Assembly (NCBI GenBank): GCA_964562175.1
Contig: CAZLRV010000008.1
Location: 32,661-96,660, forward strand
Reading direction: 5' to 3'
DNA from: CAZCJU01 sp964562175
GTDB lineage: Bacteria; Bacillota; Clostridia; Oscillospirales; CAG-272
DNA length: 64,000 bases
A model generated the notes under the pieces. The model was not told where the DNA came from, ran no database searches, and was given only the letters and a program-made list of their open reading frames with translations. Every line of letters begins with the position of its first letter. The first letter of the stretch is position 1. The translations under genes and the position numbers were made by a program. Positions 33,896 through 42,976 of this stretch are shown piece by piece.

Positions 33896-35554
33896 ATGAA
33901 CAATATTCCGAGGCAAGAGCATCCCAATCCCATGTGGCAAAGAGATGCGTGGATAAATCTTAACGGTAAATGGCAGTTTGAGATAGACAATGTAAAAAGC
34001 GGTATTTGGAAGGACTATCCGAACAAGGACACACTGTCGGGCGAGATAATCGTTCCGTTCTGCCCCGAGAGCGAGCTGTCGGGCGTAAACAATAAGGATT
34101 TTATGTATGCGGTATGGTATAAGCGTACCGTAAATGTCGATGAATTTAAGAGCGGACGCACGATACTGCACATAGGTGCGTGCGATTACCGCACGACGAT
34201 ATGGGTAAACGGCAAGCAGGCGGCAACGCATTTCGGCGGCTATACACCGATAAGCTGTGATATAACGGACTTTTTGCACGAGGGCGACAATATGCTCACC
34301 GTTTATGCCGAGGACGATACGAGAGCCCCCGAACAGCCGACGGGCAAGCAGGCGTTCAGACTCAATTCATGGGGCTGTTTCTATACGAGAACAACGGGTA
34401 TATGGCAGACCGTTTGGCTTGAAAATGTTCCCGACAGCTATATAACCAAGGCAAGATATATGACGGATATCGGCGGCGGCGTGAAAATAACCGCTCAAAC
34501 GAAGAACGCAAGCGGCAAAGAGCTGAGAGCGGATGTTTACTATAAGGGTGAGCATATAACGAGCGGAGCTTGCACCGTATGCGGTACCTGCGGCGAGCTT
34601 TCGCTTAAGATAGATGAGCCGAAGCTTTGGTCTGTTGACTCGCCCTCACTGTATGACCTTGTGCTGACAATGGGAGAGGATGTGGTAAAGAGCTATTTCG
34701 GTATAAGATCCGTCGGTGTCGAAAACCACAAGCTCTACCTCAACGGCGAGGAGATATTTGGCAGATTTATCCTCGACCAAGGCTATTACCCCGACGGTAT
34801 ATATACCGCTCCCACAAAGGAGGCACTGGAAAACGATATTTTGCTTTCGCAAAAATGCGGATATAACGGAGCAAGGCTGCACCAAAAGATATTCGAGCCG
34901 AGATTTTTGTATTATTGCGACCTGCACGGCTATATGGTATGGGGCGAGCACGCAAACTGGGAGCTTGACATATCACGTCCGGAGGCTTATAAGGGCTTTA
35001 TTTCCGAGTGGTGCGAGGCACTTGACAGAGATTTTAACCACCCCTCGATAATCGGCTGGTGTCCCTTTAACGAAACACAGGCAAACCAGGACAACGATCT
35101 GCTTGCCACTGTATACAGGCTGACAAAGACCGTTGATATGACACGTCCCGTTATCGAAACGAGCGGCTGGGTACACGTTGAGGGCTGTTGCGATATGCTC
35201 GACGCACATAACTATAAGCAGGACCCCGAGGAATTTGCCAGAGCCCTTGCCGAATACGTGCATCAATCGCCCGATATGTGCTTTATATCCGAGTTCGGCG
35301 GCACACGCTGGACGGGCAACACGGCAACCGATACCGCATGGGGCTACGGCACGGCTGTAAACGATTCGGAGGAATTTTTGAACAGATACGCCGCACTTAT
35401 AAAAGCCGTATACGATAATCCCGCATACTGCGCATTCTGCTATACTCAGCTCACAGACGTTGAGCAGGAGGAAAACGGACTTTATACCTACGACAGACGA
35501 CCCAAGTTCGATACGGACAAGATCGCACTTGCGACAAAGGGTCTTTTGAAATAA
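33896..35554 (+). CDS. Glycoside hydrolase family 2 enzyme, short form
   Basis: A 552-residue cytoplasmic GH2 protein (beta-galactosidase, beta-glucuronidase or mannosidase type). The order is a sugar-binding jelly roll (about 1-165, NLNGKWQFEIDN), an Ig-like domain (about 170-265) and a TIM barrel (about 270-545). The acid/base Glu is in FNETQANQD and the nucleophile Glu in FISEFGGTRW. The usual C-terminal domains of LacZ are absent. Typical short GH2 enzymes have 550-650 residues, so it is complete. There is no signal peptide. AAGGTAAGG lies before the ATG with suboptimal spacing. It ends at a strong terminator. The exact sugar cannot be read from the sequence. Confidence 0.88.
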   Translation: MNNIPRQEHPNPMWQRDAWINLNGKWQFEIDNVKSGIWKDYPNKDTLSGEIIVPFCPESELSGVNNKDFMYAVWYKRTVNVDEFKSGRTILHIGACDYRTTIWVNGKQAATHFGGYTPISCDITDFLHEGDNMLTVYAEDDTRAPEQPTGKQAFRLNSWGCFYTRTTGIWQTVWLENVPDSYITKARYMTDIGGGVKITAQTKNASGKELRADVYYKGEHITSGACTVCGTCGELSLKIDEPKLWSVDSPSLYDLVLTMGEDVVKSYFGIRSVGVENHKLYLNGEEIFGRFILDQGYYPDGIYTAPTKEALENDILLSQKCGYNGARLHQKIFEPRFLYYCDLHGYMVWGEHANWELDISRPEAYKGFISEWCEALDRDFNHPSIIGWCPFNETQANQDNDLLATVYRLTKTVDMTRPVIETSGWVHVEGCCDMLDAHNYKQDPEEFARALAEYVHQSPDMCFISEFGGTRWTGNTATDTAWGYGTAVNDSEEFLNRYAALIKAVYDNPAYCAFCYTQLTDVEQEENGLYTYDRRPKFDTDKIALATKGLLK

Positions 35555-35569
35555 AATAATGCATACCGA

Positions 35570-35599
35570 ACCGCACGCCGCACGGCGTGCGGTTTTTTT
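35570..35599 (+). terminator. Rho-independent terminator after the GH2 gene
   Basis: ACCGCACGCC and GGCGTGCGGT form a 10-bp stem with a 4-base loop, followed by seven T then C. It separates the hydrolase genes from spo0A. Confidence 0.92.
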
Positions 35600-35718
35600 C
35601 GTACTTGAAAAGGGCTCGATATGCTTCAAATATGGTAAAATATTGAATAAATGGAAAAATTATACAAATTGAACAAAAACTCGGACGAAATTTTGTCTAT
35701 GTTTTTTTCGTAAACCTA

Positions 35719-35747
35719 TTGCAATTTATGGAAAATTATGGTAACAT
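35719..35747 (+). promoter_or_regulatory. Vegetative-type promoter for spo0A
   Basis: TTGCAA (35719-35724), 17-base spacer, TAACAT (35742-35747), about 64 bases before the spo0A ATG. I found no convincing sigma-H site and no close match to a 0A box (TGTCGAA) in 35600-35810; the rest of that 256-base gap is AT-rich with no gene. Confidence 0.5.
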
Positions 35748-35810
35748 ATAGACGTACCGACGAGCCGGAAACGAGGAAGAAAGGAAAACATAAAAAAAGG
35801 TAAAAGAGTA

Positions 35811-36584
35811 ATGGAAACAAAGATCAAGGTGCTTATAGCGGATTCAAATTCGGATTTCAGAACGATATGCCGTGACAATCTGACCAAAATGGGAAAATTT
35901 GTGGCAGACGAGGCGATAAACGGCGAGGAAGCGTTGGCGAAGATAAAAAGAGGGAGATATGACCTCGTGCTTGCGGATGCGTGGCTTCCGAAAATAGACG
36001 GCATCCACCTGATAAAGGAGGTAAATGAGCTGCTCGGCGCAGGCAACAGCCCGGAATTTATCGTACTTACGATAGTAAATAACCAAAATATATATATCGA
36101 GGCAGACGAGGCGGGTGCGGCTTACTGTATGATGAAGCCCTTTGATTACAATGTGCTTGCCGACAGAATGATAAGACTCAAGGGAATGAGAGACGGGCAA
36201 GCCGTTTCCGCATTACGCGATGAGGGCGAGGACCTTGAAACACAGGTCACAAAGATAATACATAGAATAGGCGTACCCGCTCATATAAAAGGCTATCAAT
36301 ATCTCAGATGCGCGATCATCATGGCGGTAAACGATCCGGATATAATAAACTCGGTAACGAAGATATTGTACCCCACCGTTGCACAGCAGTATTCCACTAC
36401 CTCCTCACGTGTTGAGCGTGCCATAAGACACGCCATAGAGGTCGCATGGGACAGGGGAGATATAGACGTGCTTAACTCATATTTCGGCTATACGATACAA
36501 AACAGCCGAGGAAAGCCCACAAACAGCGAGTTTATCGCAATGATATCGGATAATTTACGACTTAAAAACAAAATTTCACAGTAA
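35811..36584 (+). CDS. spo0A: Sporulation master regulator Spo0A
   Basis: A 257-residue response regulator that, once phosphorylated, starts sporulation. The receiver (1-125) has the acidic pocket IADSNSD, the phosphoacceptor Asp56 in VLADAWLP, and the Lys in MMKPF. The C-terminal DNA-binding domain (about 145-257) is unmistakable: IGVPAHIKGYQYLRCAI, SSRVERAIRHAIEVAWDRGD and NSEFIAMISDNLRLK, with the recognition helix matching the 0A-box reader. RRE-type spacing and length match the family (about 260). A run of purines (AAAGG, GGTAAAAG) precedes the ATG. Unusually, it is not next to spoIVB or recN, the common arrangement; it sits alone between a GH2 gene and an SDR gene. Confidence 0.96.
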   Translation: METKIKVLIADSNSDFRTICRDNLTKMGKFVADEAINGEEALAKIKRGRYDLVLADAWLPKIDGIHLIKEVNELLGAGNSPEFIVLTIVNNQNIYIEADEAGAAYCMMKPFDYNVLADRMIRLKGMRDGQAVSALRDEGEDLETQVTKIIHRIGVPAHIKGYQYLRCAIIMAVNDPDIINSVTKILYPTVAQQYSTTSSRVERAIRHAIEVAWDRGDIDVLNSYFGYTIQNSRGKPTNSEFIAMISDNLRLKNKISQ

Positions 36585-36590
36585 AAGCCC

Positions 36591-36620
36591 TTGAAATATA
36601 CCGCCGAGGTGTGATATAAT
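36591..36620 (+). promoter_or_regulatory. Sigma-A promoter for the SDR gene
   Basis: TTGAAA (36591-36596), 18-base spacer, TATAAT (36615-36620), 21 bases before the ATG; GAGGTGAG follows as ribosome site. Confidence 0.65.
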
Positions 36621-36641
36621 CTTCTTTGAGGTGAGTATATA

Positions 36642-37397
36642 ATGAACACGGCAATAATCACGGGTGCGTCAAGCGGACTCGGTAAGTGCTTTTTTGATGA
36701 GATAATAAAGAGCTGCGGAGATATCGACGAGCTTTGGCTCATTGCCCGACGTAAGGAACGAATGCAGGCGTTGAGCGAGGGATGCGGTAAAAAGGTAAAG
36801 ATAATACCACTTGATCTGTCGGAAAGATCGTCGCTTGACAGCCTGAACGAGCTGTTGGAGAAGGAAAAGCCGAATGTCAAGGTGTTGATAAACAATTCCG
36901 GCTTCGGCAAGCTGGGCAATGTAGAGGATGAGGACTATTCCTCTCAGACGGCAATGATAGATGTAAACTGCCGTGCTTTAACGGCAATATGCACAATGTG
37001 CCTGAGGTATATGAAAAAAGGCTCGTTTATAATAAATGTCTGCTCCATAGCCTCGTTTGCTCCGAATCCGAGAATGACGGTCTATTCGGCAACGAAGGCG
37101 TACGTTATGAGCTATTCGAGAGGGCTCAGATATGAGCTGTCGGGCAGAGGAATAAACGTCCTTGCGGTATGTCCCGGACCCATGGACACGGAATTTCTTT
37201 CCGTTGCCGAGATATACGACAGGTCAAAGACCTTTAATACATTGCCGCGTTGTATACCGTCGCAGGTCGCAAGCGGCGCAATCAAAAACGCTAAAAAGGG
37301 CAGGAGCGTTTACACGAATAAATTTTTCTATAAATTCTATCGTGTTTTCGCTAAGCTCCTGCCGCATGAATTTGTTATGAAATTCAGTAAGACGTGA
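36642..37397 (+). CDS. Short-chain dehydrogenase/reductase
   Basis: A 251-residue Rossmann-fold NAD(P)-dependent oxidoreductase of the classical SDR family (YqjQ/DltE-like subgroup, to judge from the sequence). TGASSGLGK is the TGxxxGxG cofactor motif, LINNSGFGKLG the NNAG-type block (NSG here), SIASFAPNPRMTVYSATKAYV contains the catalytic Ser, Tyr and Lys, and CPGPMDTEF follows. ARRKER after the second strand favours NADPH. It has its own promoter and a good GAGGTGAG site. The neighbours (spo0A and an ATPase) do not indicate a substrate. It is convergent with the next gene, with stops abutting. Confidence 0.88.
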   Translation: MNTAIITGASSGLGKCFFDEIIKSCGDIDELWLIARRKERMQALSEGCGKKVKIIPLDLSERSSLDSLNELLEKEKPNVKVLINNSGFGKLGNVEDEDYSSQTAMIDVNCRALTAICTMCLRYMKKGSFIINVCSIASFAPNPRMTVYSATKAYVMSYSRGLRYELSGRGINVLAVCPGPMDTEFLSVAEIYDRSKTFNTLPRCIPSQVASGAIKNAKKGRSVYTNKFFYKFYRVFAKLLPHEFVMKFSKT

Positions 37398-38444
37398 TCA
37401 GCCGAACAGCTCGGACATGAATTTTTCGGTAAATTTCTCCTTTGCTTCAATATTCACGGCGGGGTAGTATATCTTCTCTATCATAGAATGAAGCTCCCCC
37501 GCCTCATGTAAGTGGCTCATTGCCTCCGCAGTTAATGCGGAGGTCATTTTTTTTGCGTTTTTCAGGTGCGGCAATATGCTTTTCACGCTTTTTTTATCGA
37601 CAAATGACGAGGAGCTTATCGTATGCTCGCAAACCTCCTCCTCGTTGTCCGTTACCTTAAACAGAATATCGGAGCATAAAACGGCACAGACACGCTCGGG
37701 CATTATCGGGTCATAGCTTACGGTAAGCTCGCCGCCCGAGGCACGAAGCATATCGCAAACTGCGGCACATACCGTGTTGCCGACACCGTAAAATTCGGTT
37801 ATGCGTATTTTTTTGCTTGCCCTTTTCTCAAGTCCCGTTACCTCCGCCTCACCCGCAACACCTATGGCACGTGTTAAGCGTACGCTCTCCCCTCCCTTTG
37901 TCACCTCGGAGGGCAAAAGCTTTGCAAGCTCGGCTTTTATGCTTGAATAGCGGATCTTATCCTCAAGCAGCTCGTCGCAAAGCTCGTTTAGCTCCCCCAC
38001 GCACTTGAGATATTTGTACGCTCTCGTATAGCACCTTGATTTTTTTCCGCAAAGAGCTATTATTTCGCTCGCCGACTCGCTTAATATATCTCCGATGAAA
38101 AAGCTTCCCAGATCGATGATACGCTCGACCGCACCGGGGTATTTCGCCTCTATCGAATGCGGCGCCGTTCCGTCTGCCACGGCACAGCCGAGGGACGGTA
38201 TAAGTATCGCATCGAGCGAATGCACATCAGAGGAGCAAAGAAAATACTCCACCTCGTACCCAAGTGATTCCGCACGCTTTCCCACTGCGTTCATAAAGTA
38301 AGATTTGCCCGTGCCGGGACCGCCCTTTAAGATATATATTCGTTTGATATCGTCCGTGAATAATATATCGTTAAATCGACAAACAAAGCCGTCATGCGAA
38401 TTGCAGGCGGCAAAATACGTGTTTTCGGCATCTATTCTCTCCAT
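37398..38444 (-). CDS. P-loop ATPase of the PRK06851 type
   Basis: A 348-residue cytoplasmic ATP-binding protein. KRIYILKGGPGTGKSYFMN is the Walker A region (near residue 40), followed by YEVEYFLCSSDVHSLDAILIP, the pattern of the PRK06851/YphA-like spore-former ATPase group. The protein is half-duplicated in relatives; here the second half (about 190-330) lacks a clear second Walker A (it reads ITEFYGVGNTVCAAVC), so that site appears lost. GGGAGGG lies 8 bases before the ATG, which sets the start 22 codons inside the longest open frame. It is divergent from spoIIID (124 bases apart). The family occurs mainly in spore formers; its function is unknown. Confidence 0.75.
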   Translation of the reverse strand: MERIDAENTYFAACNSHDGFVCRFNDILFTDDIKRIYILKGGPGTGKSYFMNAVGKRAESLGYEVEYFLCSSDVHSLDAILIPSLGCAVADGTAPHSIEAKYPGAVERIIDLGSFFIGDILSESASEIIALCGKKSRCYTRAYKYLKCVGELNELCDELLEDKIRYSSIKAELAKLLPSEVTKGGESVRLTRAIGVAGEAEVTGLEKRASKKIRITEFYGVGNTVCAAVCDMLRASGGELTVSYDPIMPERVCAVLCSDILFKVTDNEEEVCEHTISSSSFVDKKSVKSILPHLKNAKKMTSALTAEAMSHLHEAGELHSMIEKIYYPAVNIEAKEKFTEKFMSELFG

Positions 38445-38506
38445 ACCGTTACCCTCCCGTTTTACTGTAGATATAATATGCGGCGGTGCGAAAATCGGTG
38501 AGAGGG

Positions 38507-38535
38507 TCATAAATCCGAGTGTAATATCATAAATA
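38507..38535 (+). promoter_or_regulatory. Candidate sigma-E promoter of spoIIID
   Basis: TCATAAAT (38507-38514) and CATAAATA (38528-38535) are spaced as in mother-cell sigma-E promoters (ATA, 16 bases, CATA). spoIIID is a known sigma-E target in B. subtilis; use here is inferred from the match and position, 34 bases before the ATG. Confidence 0.5.
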
Positions 38536-38568
38536 TCACTAACAAGAAATATCTGCTCGGAGGTCGAA

Positions 38569-38832
38569 ATGCTCTACGATAATAAAGAAAGATGCGTCGT
38601 TTTCGGCGAATATATAGTCGAGCGTAAAGCGACGGTGCGTTGCTGCGGCGCTCACTTCGGAATATCGAAATCAACGGTACATAAGGACGTTACCGAGAAA
38701 TTAAAAAAGACCGCCCCGCTCCTTTGGTCAGAGGTCAGATGCGTGCTTGCACAGAACAAGGCGCAAAGACATCTGCGAGGAGGCGAGGCGACGAGGCAAA
38801 AATATATTTTGAAAAAAACTCTTGAGGACTAA
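38569..38832 (+). CDS. spoIIID: Mother-cell transcription factor SpoIIID
   Basis: An 87-residue DNA-binding protein that switches mother-cell gene expression between sigma-E and sigma-K. The helix-turn-helix ATVRCCGAHFGISKSTVHKD and the tail block AQNKAQRHLRGGEATRQKY are diagnostic of SpoIIID; FGEYIVERKAT matches the N-terminal strand. CGGAGG lies 5 bases before the ATG. The stop overlaps the convergent secreted-protein gene by 4 bases. The usual clostridial neighbours (mreB, spoIIQ) are absent here. Confidence 0.95.
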   Translation: MLYDNKERCVVFGEYIVERKATVRCCGAHFGISKSTVHKDVTEKLKKTAPLLWSEVRCVLAQNKAQRHLRGGEATRQKYILKKTLED

Positions 38833-40229
38833 TCGTAAAGCTTGGGACATACACCGCCGGACTTGTATGCGGCGATATATTGCTTCATCCATTGATAGTA
38901 TTTATCGCCGTGACCGCCTTCCATAGGCTCAATATCGCGGCTGTATTCGGTATTGTAATTATCGACGAAAACGTAATTGCCGCTCTCGTCCTTAAGTCTT
39001 TGCGCCGCCCACTCGTTCCACCATGTGAGCGTTACGACCTTCGGACGGTATTTGAACGCCTTTACCCAACCGTTGTAAAAGGTTTTGCCGCCCCGTCTGC
39101 CTATTGCGGTGCTTGTGAGCGACATATACGAGCTTTGACGTGCGGTGTAAATGCTTATCTGCTCGTATTTTCCGTTTGAGTCTCGGCAGGGCTTGTCGTT
39201 GTCGCAAAGAAACGTCCATTCGCTCGTTTTGAGCGTGCGGTTGATTATCTCAACGGTTATTTGCCTAAACGTGAGCTTGTCGGCGTATGAAAATTCGGAC
39301 AGAGGGCATTGACGGTCATTAAGCTTTGTCACGCACATAAAGGGCTTGCCGTCCCAATATACCCAGCAATCGGCGTATTTTTCTTTGGATATGAAATTTT
39401 TATAGGAATGCTCAACCGTAGACCAGCGGCAATCGCTTGCGGAAACTCTGTTCCACATTACCACATACGGCGTTTTCAAGCCCTCCGAACGCATTTCGAG
39501 TATCGTATCGAGTAGGGCTGTCATAGGGTTTGTTACCATATGCGTGTAATAATTGCCCCAATGTGCGGCATCGCCGTTTGTGTTGTCAATAATTATAAAA
39601 TCGACTCCGGCAGAGGCAAGCTGTGTCATATGTGTGCGGATAACGCTTTTATCGGTGCTTTTGTAATAGCCGAGTGCGGGCTTTCCCCAATAATGAAAGG
39701 CTCCGTCGGGTCCCCAATCACCTTTCCCGTCAAGCACATCTTGGATATTGTATATTTTTCCCGATGAAACTATGGGATCGAACCATATCGAATAGCATAT
39801 GGAAACAAGCCCGTCCCGGTCGGTAATGTCAAGCCCTACCTCGTCCTCAATGACGGGCGGGGTGGGAGCCTTTGTCGTGTCAGGAGCCTTTGTCGTGTCG
39901 GGTACAGTCGTTTCCGGAACGCTCGTTGTGTCGGGTGCCGTTGTCGCAGCATCGGCACTTGTCGTGTCGGCGGCACTTGTCGTGTTCTCGACAGTAGTCT
40001 CGGCGCTGTCCGAGCCCGGTGTGCTATCGGTCGATAATGTGTCGTTGCTTTGCGTATCGCTCACGGTGATATCCTCCGTAACATTCTCACTTACCTGTGC
40101 GGTGTATTCGCTCGGTGCGGCATCCGTACCGACAGTGTCGGTAATATCCCCACCCGTACCCGTACACGAGGTAAGAGGTATCAGCGAGAGCATAAGGACG
40201 GAGACGAGCCTTTTAAAATTTTTCATCAA
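38829..40229 (-). CDS. GH99/GH71-like secreted lipoprotein
   Basis: A 466-residue lipoprotein. The lipobox is PLTSC (Cys22). A long Asp/Ser/Thr linker (about 25-130) ends with repeated DTTKAP units. The catalytic-type domain (about 140-466) is a paralogue of that encoded at 6051-8186: GYYKSTDKSVIRTHMTQLASAGVDFIIIDNTNG, WNRV, WWNEWAAQR, and SRDIEP followed by GDKYYQWM. Shared residues such as the Glu in WNEW and the Asp in FIIID are candidates for the active site. It has no CBM-like domain or tail anchor. It would act outside the membrane on a polysaccharide that is not identified. It overlaps the convergent spoIIID by 4 bases. Confidence 0.72.
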   Translation of the reverse strand: MMKNFKRLVSVLMLSLIPLTSCTGTGGDITDTVGTDAAPSEYTAQVSENVTEDITVSDTQSNDTLSTDSTPGSDSAETTVENTTSAADTTSADAATTAPDTTSVPETTVPDTTKAPDTTKAPTPPVIEDEVGLDITDRDGLVSICYSIWFDPIVSSGKIYNIQDVLDGKGDWGPDGAFHYWGKPALGYYKSTDKSVIRTHMTQLASAGVDFIIIDNTNGDAAHWGNYYTHMVTNPMTALLDTILEMRSEGLKTPYVVMWNRVSASDCRWSTVEHSYKNFISKEKYADCWVYWDGKPFMCVTKLNDRQCPLSEFSYADKLTFRQITVEIINRTLKTSEWTFLCDNDKPCRDSNGKYEQISIYTARQSSYMSLTSTAIGRRGGKTFYNGWVKAFKYRPKVVTLTWWNEWAAQRLKDESGNYVFVDNYNTEYSRDIEPMEGGHGDKYYQWMKQYIAAYKSGGVCPKLYD

Positions 40230-40368
40230 GCGTACTCCAATATAATTTCTTTATCTCGATAGTATCACATACCGACGATTTTTTCAATAAAAAATGAAAA
40301 AAATTTACATTTACTTGCAATGTATCGAAAAAAATTTGAAAAATTCATACTTGCTTTTGCGTTGGATA

Positions 40369-40397
40369 TTGATTTTTTCGGAGAAATATGGTAGAAT
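40369..40397 (+). promoter_or_regulatory. Promoter of the tmk-gpmI-polA run
   Basis: TTGATT (40369-40374), 17-base spacer, TAGAAT (40392-40397), about 33 bases before the TTG start of tmk. It is the only promoter-like site seen ahead of the co-directional genes up to 50099. Confidence 0.5.
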
Positions 40398-40429
40398 AAT
40401 AAAAATATTAGATTTTGGAGTTGTTTATT

Positions 40430-41350
40430 TTGATATCCGAGCTTAGACTTTTGCAAACCGAGGACGGATCGTATGAGTTTATAAAGGACAGACTCTCCTC
40501 CGAGTCCGTTCGCACTCTTGCCGCATGGGCGGGCGACGGTGTTGCCGAACCGCTTCGGCTCTATCTGTGGTGCTGTAATGAGGGCGAGAGCTGTTTCGGC
40601 ACACGTGAGGAAGCCGATGTGTTTTTGAAAAAAGCAAGGTGCGAGGGCATATCCTCGGACAGGCTCTACACCTTATATGAATCACGCACCGCACTGCAAT
40701 ATACCGACACGGCAAGTGTGGAGCGTGTAAAAAACAGAGGAGCGTTTATAGTGCTTGAGGGCATTGACGGAGCAGGCAAGACAACGCATTTGTCACGCCT
40801 GTCGAAACGCTTGACCGAATCGGGCAGACGTGTTTACACGACTGCCGAGCCTACTCAGGGTGCTGTCGGCGGTCTTATACGGGACACGCTGAGCGGTTAC
40901 ACCTCACGCACTCCCTCCGAGCTTGCCGCACTGTTTTTGGCAGACAGAGTTCACCATAACGTGAACAAGATAAACGGCATAAAGAAAATGCTCGAGGACG
41001 GCTATGACGTTTTGTGCGACAGATATTATTACTCGTCGCTTGCATATCAGGGTGTCGGAACGAGTATGCGTTGGCTCGTCGATTGCAATATCGGTTGCCC
41101 CGATATTATGAAGCCCGATCTGTGTATCTTTTTGGACTTGCCGGCAGAGGTCAGCGCCATGCGTATATCAAGCACACGCGCAACGAAGGAGATATTCGAA
41201 ACGGAGGACATGATAAGAAAGATAAAGCATCGCTTTGCCGACGTGTTCGGAATGCTCAATAAAGAGGATAATGTAAGAATAATAAACACAAACAGATCGC
41301 CCGACGAGGTCGGAGAGGAAATATATTCCGCGGTCTGCGAAATACTTTGA
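40430..41350 (+). CDS. tmk: Thymidylate kinase with N-terminal extension
   Basis: A 306-residue protein. Residues about 105-306 are dTMP kinase: FIVLEGIDGAGKTTHLSRL (P-loop), TAEPTQG (the substrate-binding block), CDRYYYSSLAYQG and LCIFLDLPAEVS, followed by the lid region. It makes dTDP for DNA synthesis. The first about 100 residues are an extra segment I do not recognise (LRLYLWCCNEGESCFGTREE, FLKKARCEGISSDRLYTLYES) with helical character. Typical Tmk has 200-215 residues. I place the start at TTG 40430, with GGAG 9 bases before it; no ATG fits until deep inside the extension. It begins the run that includes gpmI and polA. Confidence 0.88.
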   Translation: MISELRLLQTEDGSYEFIKDRLSSESVRTLAAWAGDGVAEPLRLYLWCCNEGESCFGTREEADVFLKKARCEGISSDRLYTLYESRTALQYTDTASVERVKNRGAFIVLEGIDGAGKTTHLSRLSKRLTESGRRVYTTAEPTQGAVGGLIRDTLSGYTSRTPSELAALFLADRVHHNVNKINGIKKMLEDGYDVLCDRYYYSSLAYQGVGTSMRWLVDCNIGCPDIMKPDLCIFLDLPAEVSAMRISSTRATKEIFETEDMIRKIKHRFADVFGMLNKEDNVRIINTNRSPDEVGEEIYSAVCEIL

Positions 41351-41376
41351 AAAACGGGAATAGGTGAAAAAATAAG

Positions 41377-42945
41377 ATGAAAAAAACAGTACTTGTTGTA
41401 ATGGACGGAATCGGAATATCGAAAACGGGACTCGGCGACGGCGTAACGCTTGCGCATACCCCCACACTCGATGCATTGATGAAGGATCGCCCTTGGGTAA
41501 AGCTCAAGGCTCACGGCTCGGCTGTGGGTCTTCCCTCGGATGATGATATGGGAAACAGCGAGGTAGGTCATAACGCGCTCGGCTGCGGACAGGTCTATTC
41601 GCAGGGCGCAAAGCTCGTAAACGAATCCATAGAGAGCGGAAAAATATATACCTCCGATACATGGGCGCAGATAGCGACCTCTTGCAAAAACGGCGGCACG
41701 CTTCACCTCATAGGTCTGCTCTCCGACGGCAATGTCCATTCGAATATCTCGCATCTGCTTTCAATGCTCACCGAGGCAAAGAGCGAGGGCATGAACAAGG
41801 TCAGAGTGCATATACTGCTCGACGGTCGTGACGTGCCGGCAACGAGTGCGTTGACGTACGTAGATATGCTTGAACAACACCTCGCACAGCTCAACGTCGG
41901 CACATTCGACGGCAGAATAGCAAGCGGCGGCGGCCGTATGAAGGTTACAATGGACAGATACAAAGCCGATTGGCAGATGGTAAAGCTCGGCTACGATACG
42001 CACGTACACGGCTTGGGCAGACAGTTCGCCTCGGCAAAGGAAGCGATAGAAACGTTCCGTGCGGAGAATGAGGGCATAATAGACCAAGACCTGCCCGCAT
42101 TCGTAATAGCCGAAGACGGCAAGCCCGTAGGTGCTATGGCAGACGGAGATGCGGTAGTGCTGTTTAATTTCAGAGGCGACCGCGCAATGGAGATATCAAT
42201 GGCGTTCGATGACGATGATTTCCCCTATTTTGACAGAGGTGTACGCCCGAATGTAATATTTGCCGGTATGCTTCAATACGACGGCGACCTTAACATTCCC
42301 AAGCGTTACCTCGTATCGCCGCCCGAAATAAAAGACACGCTCTCCGAGCTTTTCGTTTCACACGGACTCAGACAGTACGCAATATCCGAAACGCAGAAAT
42401 ACGGTCACGTAACGTATTTCTGGAACGGCAACAAGAGCGGAAAATTCAGCGAGGAGCTTGAAACGTATGAAGAAATACCCTCGGATAAAATAAGCTTTGA
42501 CCTTAAGCCGTGGATGAAGTGTGCGGATATAACGGACCGCCTTGTTGAAGAGATATACGGCGGCAAGTACGATTTTCTGCGTTGCAATTTCCCCAACGGC
42601 GATATGGTCGGACATACGGGCAGCCTCGATGCGGTAATAGTTTCCGTTTCCGCACTTGATTTGTGCCTTGCGAGAATACTCAAGGCGTGCAAGGATACCG
42701 ACACGGTATTGCTCATAACGGCAGACCACGGCAATGCCGATGAAATGCTTGAAAAAACGAAAAAAGGAAAAATTCAAGTCCGCACGGCGCATTCGCTCAA
42801 TCCCGTACCGTTTATAGTTGCAAACGGCGATTACGAGCTTGAGTCGCGCGAGGATGCGGGACTTGCAAATGTGGCTCCGACGATAGCGGATATATTCGGA
42901 ATAGATCGCCCCGCTACGTGGGAAAGCTCGCTTCTTAAAAAATAA
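41377..42945 (+). CDS. gpmI: 2,3-bisphosphoglycerate-independent phosphoglycerate mutase
   Basis: A 522-residue manganese enzyme of glycolysis interconverting 3- and 2-phosphoglycerate through a phosphoserine intermediate. VVMDGIGI and HTPTLDAL open the protein; the nucleophile Ser is in DDMGNSEVGHNALG; LLDGRDVPATSAL, RGDRAMEIS and the metal site ITADHGNADEML are in the expected order. The length matches GpmI (510-520). Ribosome site is modest (AATAGGTGAAAAAATAAG). It sits 26 bases after tmk and 31 before the GAP1-like gene. Manganese dependence makes it pH-sensitive in spore formers, where GpmI is needed to use stored 3-PGA. Confidence 0.95.
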   Translation: MKKTVLVVMDGIGISKTGLGDGVTLAHTPTLDALMKDRPWVKLKAHGSAVGLPSDDDMGNSEVGHNALGCGQVYSQGAKLVNESIESGKIYTSDTWAQIATSCKNGGTLHLIGLLSDGNVHSNISHLLSMLTEAKSEGMNKVRVHILLDGRDVPATSALTYVDMLEQHLAQLNVGTFDGRIASGGGRMKVTMDRYKADWQMVKLGYDTHVHGLGRQFASAKEAIETFRAENEGIIDQDLPAFVIAEDGKPVGAMADGDAVVLFNFRGDRAMEISMAFDDDDFPYFDRGVRPNVIFAGMLQYDGDLNIPKRYLVSPPEIKDTLSELFVSHGLRQYAISETQKYGHVTYFWNGNKSGKFSEELETYEEIPSDKISFDLKPWMKCADITDRLVEEIYGGKYDFLRCNFPNGDMVGHTGSLDAVIVSVSALDLCLARILKACKDTDTVLLITADHGNADEMLEKTKKGKIQVRTAHSLNPVPFIVANGDYELESREDAGLANVAPTIADIFGIDRPATWESSLLKK

Positions 42946-42976
42946 AGCTCTACGGAATATGTGATGGAGGCAAAAA

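Noticed and set aside
39780..40010. Short direct repeats suggestive of CRISPR or satellite DNA
   Set aside because: The repetition is the Thr/Pro-rich linker coding sequence (DTTKAP units) of the lipoprotein, in frame and irregular.
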